Shown here piece by piece: positions 50,395-58,909 of a DNA stretch of 64,000 bases; position 1 is the first letter of the stretch, and the number at the start of each line of letters is the position of its first letter. Under the pieces are notes generated by a model. The model did no database searches. It was not told where the DNA came from and was given only the letters and a program-made list of their open reading frames with translations. The translations under genes were made by a program, and so were the position numbers. Source of the DNA: Bacteroides sp. (GTDB taxonomy: Bacteria > Bacteroidota > Bacteroidia > Bacteroidales > Muribaculaceae); assembly GCA_023663525.1 (NCBI GenBank), contig JAMPHF010000001.1, positions 246,109-310,108 on the forward strand, read 5' to 3'.

Positions 50395-51131
50395 CAATAC
50401 GGCTGTTTTGATATATCGAGCTTGAATGACGGAGAAGCCACATAAACCGGCTTTCCTACGGCTTTTTTGATTCGAGTGGTAAATTGTTCAGCGTTGCCGT
50501 GTCGGCTCGATAGGTGAAGCAATACGATGTCTGAGACGGATGTCAGGTCGGTCGTGCGTAATATCTGTTCGGTTGTCTTGATTTCCATGTGCGATTCAAG
50601 CAGCCTTTCACGAGAGGAACTGTCAGTACGTCCGGCGGTGATTGCTTCGTCAAGTATCTCGTCTGAATAGTTTGCCTCAATCATTATGTGGTTCAATCCT
50701 TCTATTCTGTAATCAAGCATCATCGTATCTGTGACGAATAGGAGTTTTCCCATCTCATCATGCTCGATGACATATCCGAGACACGGCACATCGTGGACTA
50801 CCGGGAGTGTAAAGACTTTGAAGCCGCCAACTTTGTAGCCGTGCATCGGTATGATACTTTTGCAGAATGATCGGGATTTGAGACCGAATGAAGCGAACAC
50901 ATCTTCGAGCGCCAAAGTGCAGATTCCGCATTTCAGATATTCCGGCAGATACTTTGAGTGGTCGCGGTGCTGATGCGAGACAATGCAGCCGGCAATATTG
51001 CAGATGTGGAAGTCGAGTGCTTTCTTAACTTCTTTCAATGGCTTGCCACATTCAATCAGCAATACGTCTGTCGATGATTTGAGGATGTAGCAGTTGCCTT
51101 GTGACGAGCTACCGAGACATATCAGTTCCAT
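50394..51131 (-). CDS. MBL-fold metallohydrolase
   Basis: The 245-residue protein shows LGSSSQGNCYIL, VSHQHRDHSKYL (the HxHxDH zinc motif), HDVPCLGYVI and LFVTDTM, then LLHLSSRHGN. Genes of this kind often stand next to recT in phages and may act as the partner nuclease. No other exonuclease is visible. Enzyme activity is inferred. Confidence 0.85.
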   Translation of the reverse strand: MELICLGSSSQGNCYILKSSTDVLLIECGKPLKEVKKALDFHICNIAGCIVSHQHRDHSKYLPEYLKCGICTLALEDVFASFGLKSRSFCKSIIPMHGYKVGGFKVFTLPVVHDVPCLGYVIEHDEMGKLLFVTDTMMLDYRIEGLNHIMIEANYSDEILDEAITAGRTDSSSRERLLESHMEIKTTEQILRTTDLTSVSDIVLLHLSSRHGNAEQFTTRIKKAVGKPVYVASPSFKLDISKQPY

Positions 51132-51152
51132 CGGAATATCTGAATTTGACGA

Positions 51153-52112
51153 TTAATAATCGGGTGTCGGGGCTTGCGGTTGTGTCGCCGTTTCAGTCTG
51201 TTGTGATGATACAGAACGTACTTCTCCTGTCTCGGTATCAACTTCTTCAAACTCCGTATCGTTGAGTGAGATGACTTGCGGCTGTTCAGTCGAGATTTGG
51301 AGTGCGTCATTCCTTGCGGAGAGTGCGCGGTTCTCGCCCTCAGTATCATGTCCGATGGCCGTCTGCATCTTGATTGACAGATAGCCATATTTCGATATGA
51401 GACGGCGTATGACGGTCTTTAACGCCATGTCGTTGAAGTTACCCATCCAACCGACATTCTTTGAGACAATGCCGTCATTAGCTTTCTTGATAAGGTCTGC
51501 AACGGTTGTTTCTCGTTTGATTCCGGGTGCGTAGCGTTTGGCGTACTTCGCCATTTCTTCCACGCTCATGTAGAGTGTTTTTGTATATCCGTTGAGCAAC
51601 TTAAAGTGGCAGAAATAGCCGACAATCTTGTCCGATATGCGTTCTCCGTCAAGAGCGATTTCACCCGACAGTTTGCTTGTCTTTCGGAGTTCTCCCTCAT
51701 AGACATAATCAGCATTGATTGTGAGATACTGCCCGGTGCGCATTGCGAGTTGGATATAACCCTTATAGCCGGGAATGAATGTCGGTGTCGGCACTTTGCG
51801 TTCCCGCTCGATGCCGTTCTCGTCACGGTATTTCTCCTTGTTGTTGTAGACTACGATGTAAGCGAATCCGAGAGCCTTGTTGATAGGCAAGTCGAGTACG
51901 GCAGCTTTCAGTGCCTCCGAGATTATTGCGTTGGGATTGCAAGTCTGCAACGCTTTATCTCCATTGTAGAGGTCGATGATTGATGCGATAAAGAGATTTG
52001 AGTTCTCTTTCAGAGCGTTTCGGAATTGCTCTTGTACGCTCGGAGCATTGAGAGACGCTTTGAGTTTGGCAAGTCCTGTCTGCGGAACTTGTGCAATTTG
52101 ATTTTCTGCCAT
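51153..52112 (-). CDS. recT: RecT single-strand annealing protein
   Basis: A 319-residue RecT-family protein: LKASLNAPSVQEQFRNAL, SNLFIASIIDLYNGDKALQTC, AAVLDLPINKALGFAYIVVY and PTFIPGYKGYIQLAMRTG. It anneals complementary strands in phage recombination, and could help the DGR cDNA step, although that is speculation. The C-terminal ~60 residues are a Thr/Glu/Gln-rich tail. Confidence 0.94.
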   Translation of the reverse strand: MAENQIAQVPQTGLAKLKASLNAPSVQEQFRNALKENSNLFIASIIDLYNGDKALQTCNPNAIISEALKAAVLDLPINKALGFAYIVVYNNKEKYRDENGIERERKVPTPTFIPGYKGYIQLAMRTGQYLTINADYVYEGELRKTSKLSGEIALDGERISDKIVGYFCHFKLLNGYTKTLYMSVEEMAKYAKRYAPGIKRETTVADLIKKANDGIVSKNVGWMGNFNDMALKTVIRRLISKYGYLSIKMQTAIGHDTEGENRALSARNDALQISTEQPQVISLNDTEFEEVDTETGEVRSVSSQQTETATQPQAPTPDY

Positions 52113-52120
52113 GTCAGTCT

Positions 52121-52405
52121 TTATTGAAAATTGAATTGATAACTACCCCCCGTCGCCACACGCTTAAAAATATCGGATGTAGCCGATTGAGTGGCGAAGT
52201 CGTGAAGTGCGGAACAAACTTCTTTTTTACGTCCGCTTATTCCAACTACATTTGCCGATGACTGCTCGTTGACTTCTTCTGCGGCGAGTATTACGATTCC
52301 GCGATGTTTTCCGTCTGTGGCGTTCTCGATTAGAGACGATTGTTCTTTTGTGACTTCCACAACCCTGTTGAGAAAGTCGCTGTTGATGATTTTTTCTTCC
52401 ATCAT
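52121..52405 (-). CDS. Small early protein
   Basis: This 94-residue protein (IINSDFLNRVVEVTKEQSS, GIVILAAEEVNEQSSANVVG) is between recT and the SbcC-like gene. The TCAACGCA leader precedes it. The family is unknown; I suspect a recombination accessory role from position. Confidence 0.55.
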   Translation of the reverse strand: MMEEKIINSDFLNRVVEVTKEQSSLIENATDGKHRGIVILAAEEVNEQSSANVVGISGRKKEVCSALHDFATQSATSDIFKRVATGGSYQFNFQ

Positions 52406-52433
52406 GCGTTGATTAAATTGTTAATATTATGGA

Positions 52434-54482
52434 TTATTGAAAAAGATTCTTCTGTGTGTCACCGGCTTCGATAATCAATCTGTCATCACGAGACACTATG
52501 AGAGAGATTATCTGTGACTGCATCGGTATGATGTCATTGATAGATTCGGCATTGTCAACGAATATCGGAGCATACACTCCCTCAGATTTGCATATCGCAT
52601 TAATGATGTCAAGCCCGATCAGTATTCTTTCGGCATTGCTGCAAGTGGAGTAGGGCTTGCCGTTCAGTGTAGCTTCGCACGTCTCAGATTCCGCTCCGTT
52701 GACAGCAGTTTCAATCCATCGGAATTTCACGAATGAGAATAGGCCGTCAATCCGCTTCTCGATGGCTGCGCTTTTCGCCTTGGAAAATTCGAGCATTACA
52801 AACTCTATCTTTTCGAGTTGCGACAGTTCCTCGTTAAGTGCCGTCTGTGTGCTTTCGAGTTCTGTGATACGAGCTTCAACTCGCTTGATTGTATCTCGCT
52901 TTGAAAGCCTGTGGTTGAGTGATTCTATCTCATTTGACAATTGGTCACGTTGTTTTTTAAGCTCGGCATTGCTCGTTCTTTCCGGCTCTGCCGTGATTTT
53001 TGCTTCGAGCTTGCTTATCTCATCATCGAGGGCGATAATCACGGTGTCGGCTTTTATTTGCGGTTCTGCGTCCGGCTCTACGAGATTGGCTTTCATTATC
53101 TCCAGTCCGTTAATCTCATCAATACGTTTCTGAGCGAGTCCGATTTTCTCCCGACAGCTTACGATGTCAGCTTCAAATGATTGTTTCTTGGCATTGTTAG
53201 CCTTGCCTTTGCGCTGATTCTCCTCGATTGCGTCTGCGACTTCCTGAAGCCGTTTGCCACGCTCGGTCTCAAAGTGCTTTTCGAGTTCTGACTGACGGTT
53301 CTCTATGTCCTCTAATTCAAGAGGGCGTTTACAGGTCGGACAAACAAATTCAGATTCGTCTATTGTTAGCTTTTCAAGTCTGATTTCGTTGGCTCTTACA
53401 CCAAGGCTTGCAAGCTGCGAGACAAGTACCTCACGCTTGTTGTTGCATAGCGCGATTTCAGTCTCGTCATTACTGATGACTGATTGAAGATTGGCAATCC
53501 GGCGGTTCAAAGTCTGAATCTCGTCTGAAAGCGTGTCGCGTTCTCGCTTCTTCTGAAGATATTCTCTTGTAACCTCGCCCTTGATAGTCTCTGCCCGGCT
53601 TAATCTTTCGTTGCGTTTTGCCGATAATTCACGCAGTAGATTCGTGCGGTCTGTTTCAGCGGTCTTTATGGCTTCATATTCCGATTCAATCTGAGCCTGA
53701 ATATTGTCACGTTCTGACTTCTTTGCAGATATTTCAGATTCGAGAGATTTCCAATCTTCAACTTCGAGACCAGCTAAATCCCGCTTCTTCTCGTCAATAC
53801 GGCTTGGTATGCCGTTAAGTCCGTCAGTGCCGCTCTTATCCGAGCCGTTCCTTATCAAGGACTTCTTAGCTGATACTTCTCGCTTATATTCTGCGAGTGT
53901 CTTGCCTGTAAGTGCTTCGAGCAATTTTGTAAAGTCTTCGTTGCCTGATGCAATCTCTGTATCTGATATTTCACCGGCCATTCTCAGTAGCATTGACTTT
54001 TGCGTTTCGGCTTTTTGAGCGGTGAAGTATGTTGGTGACGTGATGAACTTGAAGATTGTCTCCGCACAAATGTTGGCGATTTTCGCATTGTACTCCTTTT
54101 CAGAGCATGGCACATCGTTATAGAAATACTCCTGCGTATTGCCGGTGAAAACACGGTCTATCTCACCACTACGCTTGACCCAGTTCTCTGTGAAGCGGCG
54201 CACGAGCTTGATGTCCTCGCCGTTCACCTTTATTTCTGCCGATACCTCATGCGGAAGTTGCGGGATTATACGTCCGGCTGTGTCAATCGTCTTTAGGTCG
54301 AATTTCTTGCGGTCTTGGCTGTCTTTGCCGAAGAACAGCCATGTGAAAGCATCGAATATCGTTGTCTTTCCTGCTCCGTTCCGACCGAATATGTTTGTCA
54401 CGCTCTCATTGAAGTCGATTGAGAGTTCTCGCACGCCCTTGAAATTCAAGAGCGACATTCTTTTGATGATGATTTGTTTCAT
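52434..54482 (-). CDS. SbcC/Rad50-like SMC-type ATPase
   Basis: A 682-residue protein with Walker A FGRNGAGKTTIFDAFTW (~34), long coiled coils with a central zinc-hook CPTC (FVCPTCKRPLELED, ~376), and the C-terminal ABC-type half (YSTCSNAERILIGLDII signature and PIFVDNAESIND Walker B). It resembles a shortened SbcC. No SbcD/Mre11 partner is encoded. It may process ends for RecT or protect replication forks. Confidence 0.88.
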   Translation of the reverse strand: MKQIIIKRMSLLNFKGVRELSIDFNESVTNIFGRNGAGKTTIFDAFTWLFFGKDSQDRKKFDLKTIDTAGRIIPQLPHEVSAEIKVNGEDIKLVRRFTENWVKRSGEIDRVFTGNTQEYFYNDVPCSEKEYNAKIANICAETIFKFITSPTYFTAQKAETQKSMLLRMAGEISDTEIASGNEDFTKLLEALTGKTLAEYKREVSAKKSLIRNGSDKSGTDGLNGIPSRIDEKKRDLAGLEVEDWKSLESEISAKKSERDNIQAQIESEYEAIKTAETDRTNLLRELSAKRNERLSRAETIKGEVTREYLQKKRERDTLSDEIQTLNRRIANLQSVISNDETEIALCNNKREVLVSQLASLGVRANEIRLEKLTIDESEFVCPTCKRPLELEDIENRQSELEKHFETERGKRLQEVADAIEENQRKGKANNAKKQSFEADIVSCREKIGLAQKRIDEINGLEIMKANLVEPDAEPQIKADTVIIALDDEISKLEAKITAEPERTSNAELKKQRDQLSNEIESLNHRLSKRDTIKRVEARITELESTQTALNEELSQLEKIEFVMLEFSKAKSAAIEKRIDGLFSFVKFRWIETAVNGAESETCEATLNGKPYSTCSNAERILIGLDIINAICKSEGVYAPIFVDNAESINDIIPMQSQIISLIVSRDDRLIIEAGDTQKNLFQ

Positions 54483-54491
54483 TGCGTCTTG

Positions 54492-54770
54492 TTATTTTAT
54501 ACGGTTGATTGCCAACCTCGTTACTGCCTTGCTGTTAATCTCCGAGAGCGATGCGCGGCGATTTGATAGTAAGTGACTTTCCACTTCGTCCTTGTCGAAG
54601 TATAGTTTGCCGTTCTGCTTGTAGCTCGGTATCTCCTTTGCGGTTGCCATGTGCCGTACTCTTGATTCCGAAAGACCGAGATATAGTGCCATGTCCGATA
54701 CGCTGAGTGCTTTCTTGAAGCCGACTACAATCAGGCGTTCAAGTCGTTCCAATCTTTGTTCTAAGTTCAT
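54492..54770 (-). CDS. Excisionase/MerR-type DNA-binding protein
   Basis: The 92-residue product from the ATG at 54770 has a coiled N-terminus (NLEQRLERLERLIVVG) and a MerR/Xis-type helix-turn-helix: ALSVSDMALYLGLSESRVRHM, ending in KLYFDKDEVESHLLS. The KEIPSYKQNGKLYFDKDEV wing is typical. It may control excision or early transcription. Confidence 0.78.
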   Translation of the reverse strand: MNLEQRLERLERLIVVGFKKALSVSDMALYLGLSESRVRHMATAKEIPSYKQNGKLYFDKDEVESHLLSNRRASLSEINSKAVTRLAINRIK

Positions 54771-54988
54771 TTCGATTCCCTTTCTTTTTTTAGCTCCTTT
54801 ATGCTTGGCACAAATAAGAAGTGCCAACCGACAAATGCAATCATGGCAAAAAGCGTAGCGAATATATATTTGGCTGTGCCGTCTGTCTGTATGAGACTTC
54901 TAATGGAGTATGACACTCCAAACAGAATCATATAGATTGAAGCCCATATTTGCCAAATGCAAAAGCATTTTACGATAAACTTAATCAT
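54767..54988 (-). CDS. Small membrane protein
   Basis: This 73-residue protein from the ATG at 54988 has two hydrophobic segments (about residues 3-25 and 40-60) and a charged end (KELKKERESK). It overlaps the excisionase-like gene by 4 bases. Possible superinfection or host-takeover role; nothing certain. Confidence 0.6.
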   Translation of the reverse strand: MIKFIVKCFCIWQIWASIYMILFGVSYSIRSLIQTDGTAKYIFATLFAMIAFVGWHFLFVPSIKELKKERESK

Positions 54989-54989
54989 G

Positions 54990-55214
54990 TCAGTTAGCCG
55001 GGAATAGTGATGAAACTTCAATATTGTATTTCTCAGCGATTAAGGATTGAGCAAGAGCATCGGGAATCTGTTTGCCTTGAAGCCACATCCGTATAGTATT
55101 GGTCGAGCGTTTCGTAAGTTCTGCTATATCCTCAATGAAAGTCTGCGCCGGTGTGGGCTTCTCTTTCTCCTGAAGATAGAGGTCTTTGAATGTCATTTTT
55201 GTCGGTCGATTCAT
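54990..55214 (-). CDS. Small helix-turn-helix regulator
   Basis: This 74-residue protein has TFIEDIAELTKRSTNTIRMWLQGKQIPDALAQSLIAEKYN-like pattern, a Cro/XRE-type helix-turn-helix whose second helix is STNTIRMWL. It is early in the leftward operon, the position of Cro-type or delayed-early regulators. Confidence 0.75.
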   Translation of the reverse strand: MNRPTKMTFKDLYLQEKEKPTPAQTFIEDIAELTKRSTNTIRMWLQGKQIPDALAQSLIAEKYNIEVSSLFPAN

Positions 55215-55304
55215 ATTGCTTTGTTTTGATTTATCTTTTCGGTTCTCCCGACTGCCGGATTGCAGTCGGGAGGTGGCAGAGTAAAGAAAAATTGTTGATT
55301 TCCG

Positions 55305-55691
55305 TTAGAGAATTTCTTTCAGTAGTTCGTAGTCCGTGCTGTCGAATGGGATTTCGAGATTGATTTTCTCCCGGAGATATTGATTATATTCACCGAGAAT
55401 CTGAATCGCATGATTGCGTAAAGTCACATCATTGCATTCAGCGGCAGCCACAATCAGCATTCGGGCGGCAGATTTCAACTCTGTCCGTTGCTTTTTGATT
55501 TCTACGGACTGGTTATGACACTTCTGATAGAAAGCGTTGAGAAGTACGCTGTCAGCGTGTTTCTTGTAGTCTTTGCAGAACGTGTCCTTGTCGATACTCT
55601 CACCGGCAGCGTAATACATTTGCTCGACTTCTGCGTATCTGTCATCCGGCATTACTAAGCCGGTACGAGATTCAAATTCCTGTTTATTCAT
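55305..55691 (-). CDS. Early protein of unknown function
   Basis: The 128-residue helical protein starts MNKQEFESRTGLVMPDDRY and includes VEQMYYAAGESIDKDTFCKDY. Similar N-termini recur on Bacteroidota phages in my memory. No function known. It has the TCAACGCA leader. The 90 bases before 55305 hold a short inverted repeat around CTCCCGACT/AGTCGGGAG that may attenuate transcription. Confidence 0.6.
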   Translation of the reverse strand: MNKQEFESRTGLVMPDDRYAEVEQMYYAAGESIDKDTFCKDYKKHADSVLLNAFYQKCHNQSVEIKKQRTELKSAARMLIVAAAECNDVTLRNHAIQILGEYNQYLREKINLEIPFDSTDYELLKEIL

Positions 55692-55705
55692 CTTTGCGTT
55701 GATTT

Positions 55706-55906
55706 TTATGCGGTTAGAGAGAGTCGTTTGTTGCGTATCTCATTCAGCTTTGCAGCGGTCTTATTTGCTTCGTCCTCGCTGATTTCAAGTGATGCGAGGC
55801 TCATATCGTAGGTGTCGATTACTTGATAGTATTTCACGCCTTTGCGAGTCATTGTTTTGATGACAAATTCGCTTGGCTTATGCTGTTTGATGTTTGACTT
55901 GCTCAT
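55706..55906 (-). CDS. First gene of the early operon, small protein
   Basis: The 66-residue basic product from the ATG at 55906 (M-S-K-S-N-I-K-Q-H) follows ~90 bases after the leftward promoter. It has SEFVIKTMTRKGVKYYQVID and a helical EDEANKTAAKLNEIRNKRLS. As the first leftward gene it might be a Cro-like or antirepressor-type control protein, but it lacks a clear DNA-binding motif. Confidence 0.6.
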   Translation of the reverse strand: MSKSNIKQHKPSEFVIKTMTRKGVKYYQVIDTYDMSLASLEISEDEANKTAAKLNEIRNKRLSLTA

Positions 55907-55921
55907 TTTTCGCTGTTTATA

Positions 55922-55953
55922 TTGCGTGTTACGCACTAATTTTTGTATATTTG
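55922..55953 (+). promoter_or_regulatory. Rightward promoter of the repressor gene
   Basis: TTG at 55922-55924 and a perfect TATATTTG at 55946-55953 with 21 bases between match the Bacteroidota consensus. A second weaker TACTTTTG is at 55982-55989. The transcript leader would run through the operators before reaching the repressor start at 56077. Confidence 0.6.
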
Positions 55954-56000
55954 CACACTCATTTTCGTTGAATGTGGCAATTACTTTTGTGATTGCGATG

Positions 56001-56034
56001 CAAAGTTAAAGAGTATTTCTTGAATAGGCAAGAA
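56001..56034 (-). promoter_or_regulatory. Leftward early promoter
   Basis: The minus strand reads TAACTTTG at 56008-56001 (perfect -7 box) and TTCTTG at 56034-56029 in the -33 place, 20 bases apart. The -33 part lies in operator 1 (56017-56034), so a repressor bound there would block it. Confidence 0.65.
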
Positions 56035-56064
56035 ATTCAAGAAATATTTTTGAATAATTTTCAA
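56017..56064. promoter_or_regulatory. Repressor operators
   Basis: Half-sites of the type TTCAAGAA or TTCTTGAA recur: a perfect inverted repeat TTCTTG-N6-CAAGAA at 56017-56034, an imperfect 21-base palindrome at 56035-56055, and TTGAA-N5-TTCAA at 56050-56064. They overlap the early promoter and lie just ahead of the repressor gene, so they could give both repression of the early operon and self-control. Confidence 0.65.
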
Positions 56065-56076
56065 GAATATTTATTT

Positions 56077-56826
56077 ATGACTGATTATCAACGTATTGAA
56101 AGTGTATTGAAATATCTTGGGATGAGTGCAAGAGCTTTTTCCATCGCTCTTGGGCTGTCAAGTCCACAAATTTTCTACGATATAAAGGCCGGGAAATGTG
56201 GTATTTCAAAAGATTTATCCAATAAAATTCAAGAACATTACTTGAATATCAATCCCGCATGGTTGCTTACCGGCGAGGGTGATATGCTCCGAAATGTCGA
56301 ATCACGGAACGAAGGCATTGAAGCTCTTATCCACGACAAAAGGTGTGGGAAAAATGGACGGAGAATGATTCCGTTCTACGATGCAGAGACAACGGGCGGT
56401 TTTGATGGTCATGTCTCGTCATCAAACACGGAAGTCAGATTGCAAGGATATATTGACGCAGGGGATTGGTTCGAGGGTCGAGAGACAGCGGCTATACGCC
56501 ATGTCGGTAATTCAATGACCGAGTTCCCTGACGGATGTATTCTCGCACTCCGGGAAGTTCGGGAACGCAGATTGCTAATTCCCGGAGAGAATTACGTCAT
56601 CGAGACAGACGAATATCGAATAACCAAGAGATTTCAAAAAGGCAGTTCTCCTGATACAATTGCTCTTTATTCATCGAATCAAGAAACGTACCCGGATGGC
56701 CGGCTTATATATGAGCCGTTCGAGGTCTCTGTATCTGACATTCGCCGGATATACAGCATACTCGGTATCATCGTAAACTTATCAGGACGTGCAATCCTGA
56801 TGAGACCTCAGACTAATCACAAATAA
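56077..56826 (+). CDS. CI/S24-type phage repressor
   Basis: This 249-residue protein has an N-terminal helix-turn-helix (MSARAFSIALGLSSPQIFYDI, then KLSNKIQEHYLNINPAWLLTGEG, typical of Bacteroidota repressors) and a LexA/S24-type C-terminal domain (DAETTGGFDGHVSS, IRHVGNSMTEFPDG with the usual Ser, then GENYVIETDEYRITKRF). A Lys in the RITKRF strand may be the catalytic base. It keeps the prophage silent, probably with SOS-type control. An upstream in-frame start at 55993 would run through the operators and is rejected. Confidence 0.88.
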   Translation: MTDYQRIESVLKYLGMSARAFSIALGLSSPQIFYDIKAGKCGISKDLSNKIQEHYLNINPAWLLTGEGDMLRNVESRNEGIEALIHDKRCGKNGRRMIPFYDAETTGGFDGHVSSSNTEVRLQGYIDAGDWFEGRETAAIRHVGNSMTEFPDGCILALREVRERRLLIPGENYVIETDEYRITKRFQKGSSPDTIALYSSNQETYPDGRLIYEPFEVSVSDIRRIYSILGIIVNLSGRAILMRPQTNHK

Positions 56827-56839
56827 CTACAACATATAT

Positions 56840-57946
56840 ATGGACTTCAAAGATTCTATATTTCAACTCTCGGAACGCATCGAGAAACTAAAAGAGAATA
56901 TCACGACCGAAGAAGCTACTAAAAATGCGTTCATCATGCCTCTCATTGCCGCTCTCGGTTACGATGTATTCAACCCTCTTGAAGTCGTGCCGGAGCTTGA
57001 CTGCGACCTCGTCAAAAAGAAAGGCGAGAAGATTGACTATGCCATAATGAAAGATGGCAATCCGATACTGCTGATTGAGTGCAAACATTGGAATCAGAAT
57101 CTCAATCTCCACGACACGCAGTTGCAGAAGTATTTCGTGGCATCCAATGCCCGGTTCGGTGTACTTACAAACGGAATCGAGTACCGCTTTTATACAGACC
57201 TTGAAAAGCCGAACATAATGGACGTTAAGCCGTTCCTTGTGATTGATATGCTCGACTTGTCGGAAAGCGAGATTGAGCAACTGAAAAAATTCCACAAGTC
57301 ATACTACGATGAAAACAATATACTCAGTACGGCTCAGGAATTGAAATACACAACTGAACTGCGAAACAGTATCTCCGCAGAGTTCGCTTCGCCGTCATCG
57401 GATTTCGTCAGATACTTCGCACGCCCGATATACGGCGGCCAGGTCAGCCAAAAGATTATCGACCAATTCGCACCGCTCGTTAAAAAAGCCATTGCCGGAA
57501 TCATCAACGACACGATTTCAGACCGTCTCGGACTTGCGATAAAGACCACTCAGGAAGCTCCGGCGCAATGCGAATCAGTCGAGAATGACACGGAAGTTCA
57601 GTCACTGCCCGATGGGGTGGTCTACATGAGCGAGGATGGGAACGTGATGACCACGCAGGAAGAAATGGACAGTTACCATATCGTCAAGGCGATATTGAGA
57701 GAGGTTGTTGATGTGAAGCGAATCGCACACCGCGATACACAGTCATATTTCGGAATCCTTTTGGATGACAACAACCGCAAGCCGATATGCCGGATGTACT
57801 TCAATGCGAAGTCGGTCAAATATATCGTCATTTGCGAGGATAGCAATGACGGTGTTAAATATCCGATAGAGACGTTGGATGATATTTACAAGTATGCCGA
57901 CAATATCAAGACGGCCGCATCAAGACATTTGAATAAGATAAAATGA
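56840..57946 (+). CDS. Type I restriction R-N-like protein (lysogenic accessory gene)
   Basis: This 368-residue protein has the HsdR N-terminal (DUF4268/type I R-N) nuclease fold: NAFIMPLIAALGYDVFNP, EKIDYAIMKDGNPILLIECKHW (D...ExK of PD-(D/E)xK nucleases), then FVASNARFGVLTNGIEY. The C-terminal part (VKRIAHRDTQSYFGILLDDNNR) is a second domain seen in such proteins. It is 13 bases after the repressor, so it is presumably on in lysogens, and could be a defence or superinfection exclusion factor. Confidence 0.82.
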   Translation: MDFKDSIFQLSERIEKLKENITTEEATKNAFIMPLIAALGYDVFNPLEVVPELDCDLVKKKGEKIDYAIMKDGNPILLIECKHWNQNLNLHDTQLQKYFVASNARFGVLTNGIEYRFYTDLEKPNIMDVKPFLVIDMLDLSESEIEQLKKFHKSYYDENNILSTAQELKYTTELRNSISAEFASPSSDFVRYFARPIYGGQVSQKIIDQFAPLVKKAIAGIINDTISDRLGLAIKTTQEAPAQCESVENDTEVQSLPDGVVYMSEDGNVMTTQEEMDSYHIVKAILREVVDVKRIAHRDTQSYFGILLDDNNRKPICRMYFNAKSVKYIVICEDSNDGVKYPIETLDDIYKYADNIKTAASRHLNKIK

Positions 57947-58299
57947 GCAATATCGCACAACTTCCGTATTTCACAATTGACCTCATGAGGTCAGTCATCA
58001 ACAAAGAAGATTTGCTTTCAGAGAAAGTCGATGAACTGATTCATCAGATAGCGCAATGTAGTCCGTCCGCAGAATCGGAATATCTTCTTACCACGGCTCA
58101 TTGGCTGAAAGAGCATATCGAAAGTATGAATGATCTGGAGAAAACAAAGGTCAACATTGCAGACTTTATCGAGATGTATTGTGGCCGTATTCCGTCAAAG
58201 ACACTTGAAAAGCTGCACTCATGTCTCAATAGAGGTATGACTGAGGCCGAGTTGTCCGACAAGGAATTGAACGAGATTATTTCAAACAATCAAGTATGA
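57943..58299 (+). CDS. Lysogeny-block protein of unknown function
   Basis: A 118-residue helical protein (LMRSVINKEDLLSEKVDELI, EKTKVNIADFIEMYCGRIPS). It overlaps the previous gene by 4 bases. It may be a partner of the R-N-like protein, but the sequence gives no further clue. Confidence 0.6.
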   Translation: MSNIAQLPYFTIDLMRSVINKEDLLSEKVDELIHQIAQCSPSAESEYLLTTAHWLKEHIESMNDLEKTKVNIADFIEMYCGRIPSKTLEKLHSCLNRGMTEAELSDKELNEIISNNQV

Positions 58300-58616
58300 A
58301 GAAGTATATTTTTGTCCTGCTGTTCTCGCTTCTGCTGTGCGGATGCGAATCGTCAAACGTGCGTGACGGTCGGGAACTTTATAAGATGTATCTGAATAAG
58401 TTTTCAGTCGCACCTGAAGAAATACAGATATATAACGAATCATATACAGAAGACGGAGCTAAAGTGACATGGACGGTCGATGTCGGCGGTGTTACTCGTG
58501 GCAATAGGCGATTCCGAAATACAATGGAGTTCAAGACTATTGGCCGTGGTATGATTTTTGTCGAGCGAGGTTTGGACTATGAAAAGACTTCTTACAATAG
58601 GGGCGATTTGCAATGA
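58296..58616 (+). CDS. Lipoprotein, possible superinfection exclusion
   Basis: This 106-residue protein has a signal peptide with lipobox (LLFSLLLCGC) and a ~85-residue mature part. It is expressed in line with the repressor. Small lipoproteins encoded in lysogeny blocks of other phages often block receptor use by related phages. This is inference from position. Confidence 0.7.
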   Translation: MKKYIFVLLFSLLLCGCESSNVRDGRELYKMYLNKFSVAPEEIQIYNESYTEDGAKVTWTVDVGGVTRGNRRFRNTMEFKTIGRGMIFVERGLDYEKTSYNRGDLQ

Positions 58617-58882
58617 GTAAGACACGCAATTACAACCAGGACACGCTCGATGTAATGGAGCGGTTCTTCTCTGCAATCGAACAGTGCAAGCAACAAAAAC
58701 TGATAAAGACACTCACCGCCTACTGTGATGAAAACGGCATTGATAAGCCGCACTTCTATACTCAAAGGAAAGACCGCTCACGCGGATTCTTCGAGATAGG
58801 CTGGGCTGTGCCTTTGGTGCGTCAATGCGGAGTGTCATCCCGGTGGCTCTTGACCGGCGTAGGCTCGATGTTCGCAGAATGA
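58613..58882 (+). CDS. Small DNA-binding-type protein
   Basis: The 89-residue product has a helical N-terminal part and ends in VPLVRQCGVSSRWLLTGVGSMF. The SRWLLTGVGSM end matches the NPAWLLTGEGDML end of the repressor's DNA-binding domain, so this is a truncated or stand-alone repressor-like DNA-binding domain. It is the last gene of the lysogeny block. Confidence 0.65.
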   Translation: MSKTRNYNQDTLDVMERFFSAIEQCKQQKLIKTLTAYCDENGIDKPHFYTQRKDRSRGFFEIGWAVPLVRQCGVSSRWLLTGVGSMFAE

Positions 58883-58889
58883 TTCAGTT

Positions 58890-58906
58890 GTTCGGAAATT
58901 CCGAAT
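58890..58906. terminator. Weak hairpin between lysogeny block and integrase
   Basis: TTCGG-AAATT-CCGAA is a short stem flanked by GT/AC between the two convergent genes. There is no good T-tract. It may be a weak bidirectional terminator. Confidence 0.3.
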
Positions 58907-58909
58907 AAC

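Noticed and set aside
50243..50443. A 66-codon open frame between the MBL gene and DGR target 2
   Set aside because: The overlapping frame 50224-50394 has better coupling to both neighbours and a normal start; the 66-codon frame has a low-complexity product.
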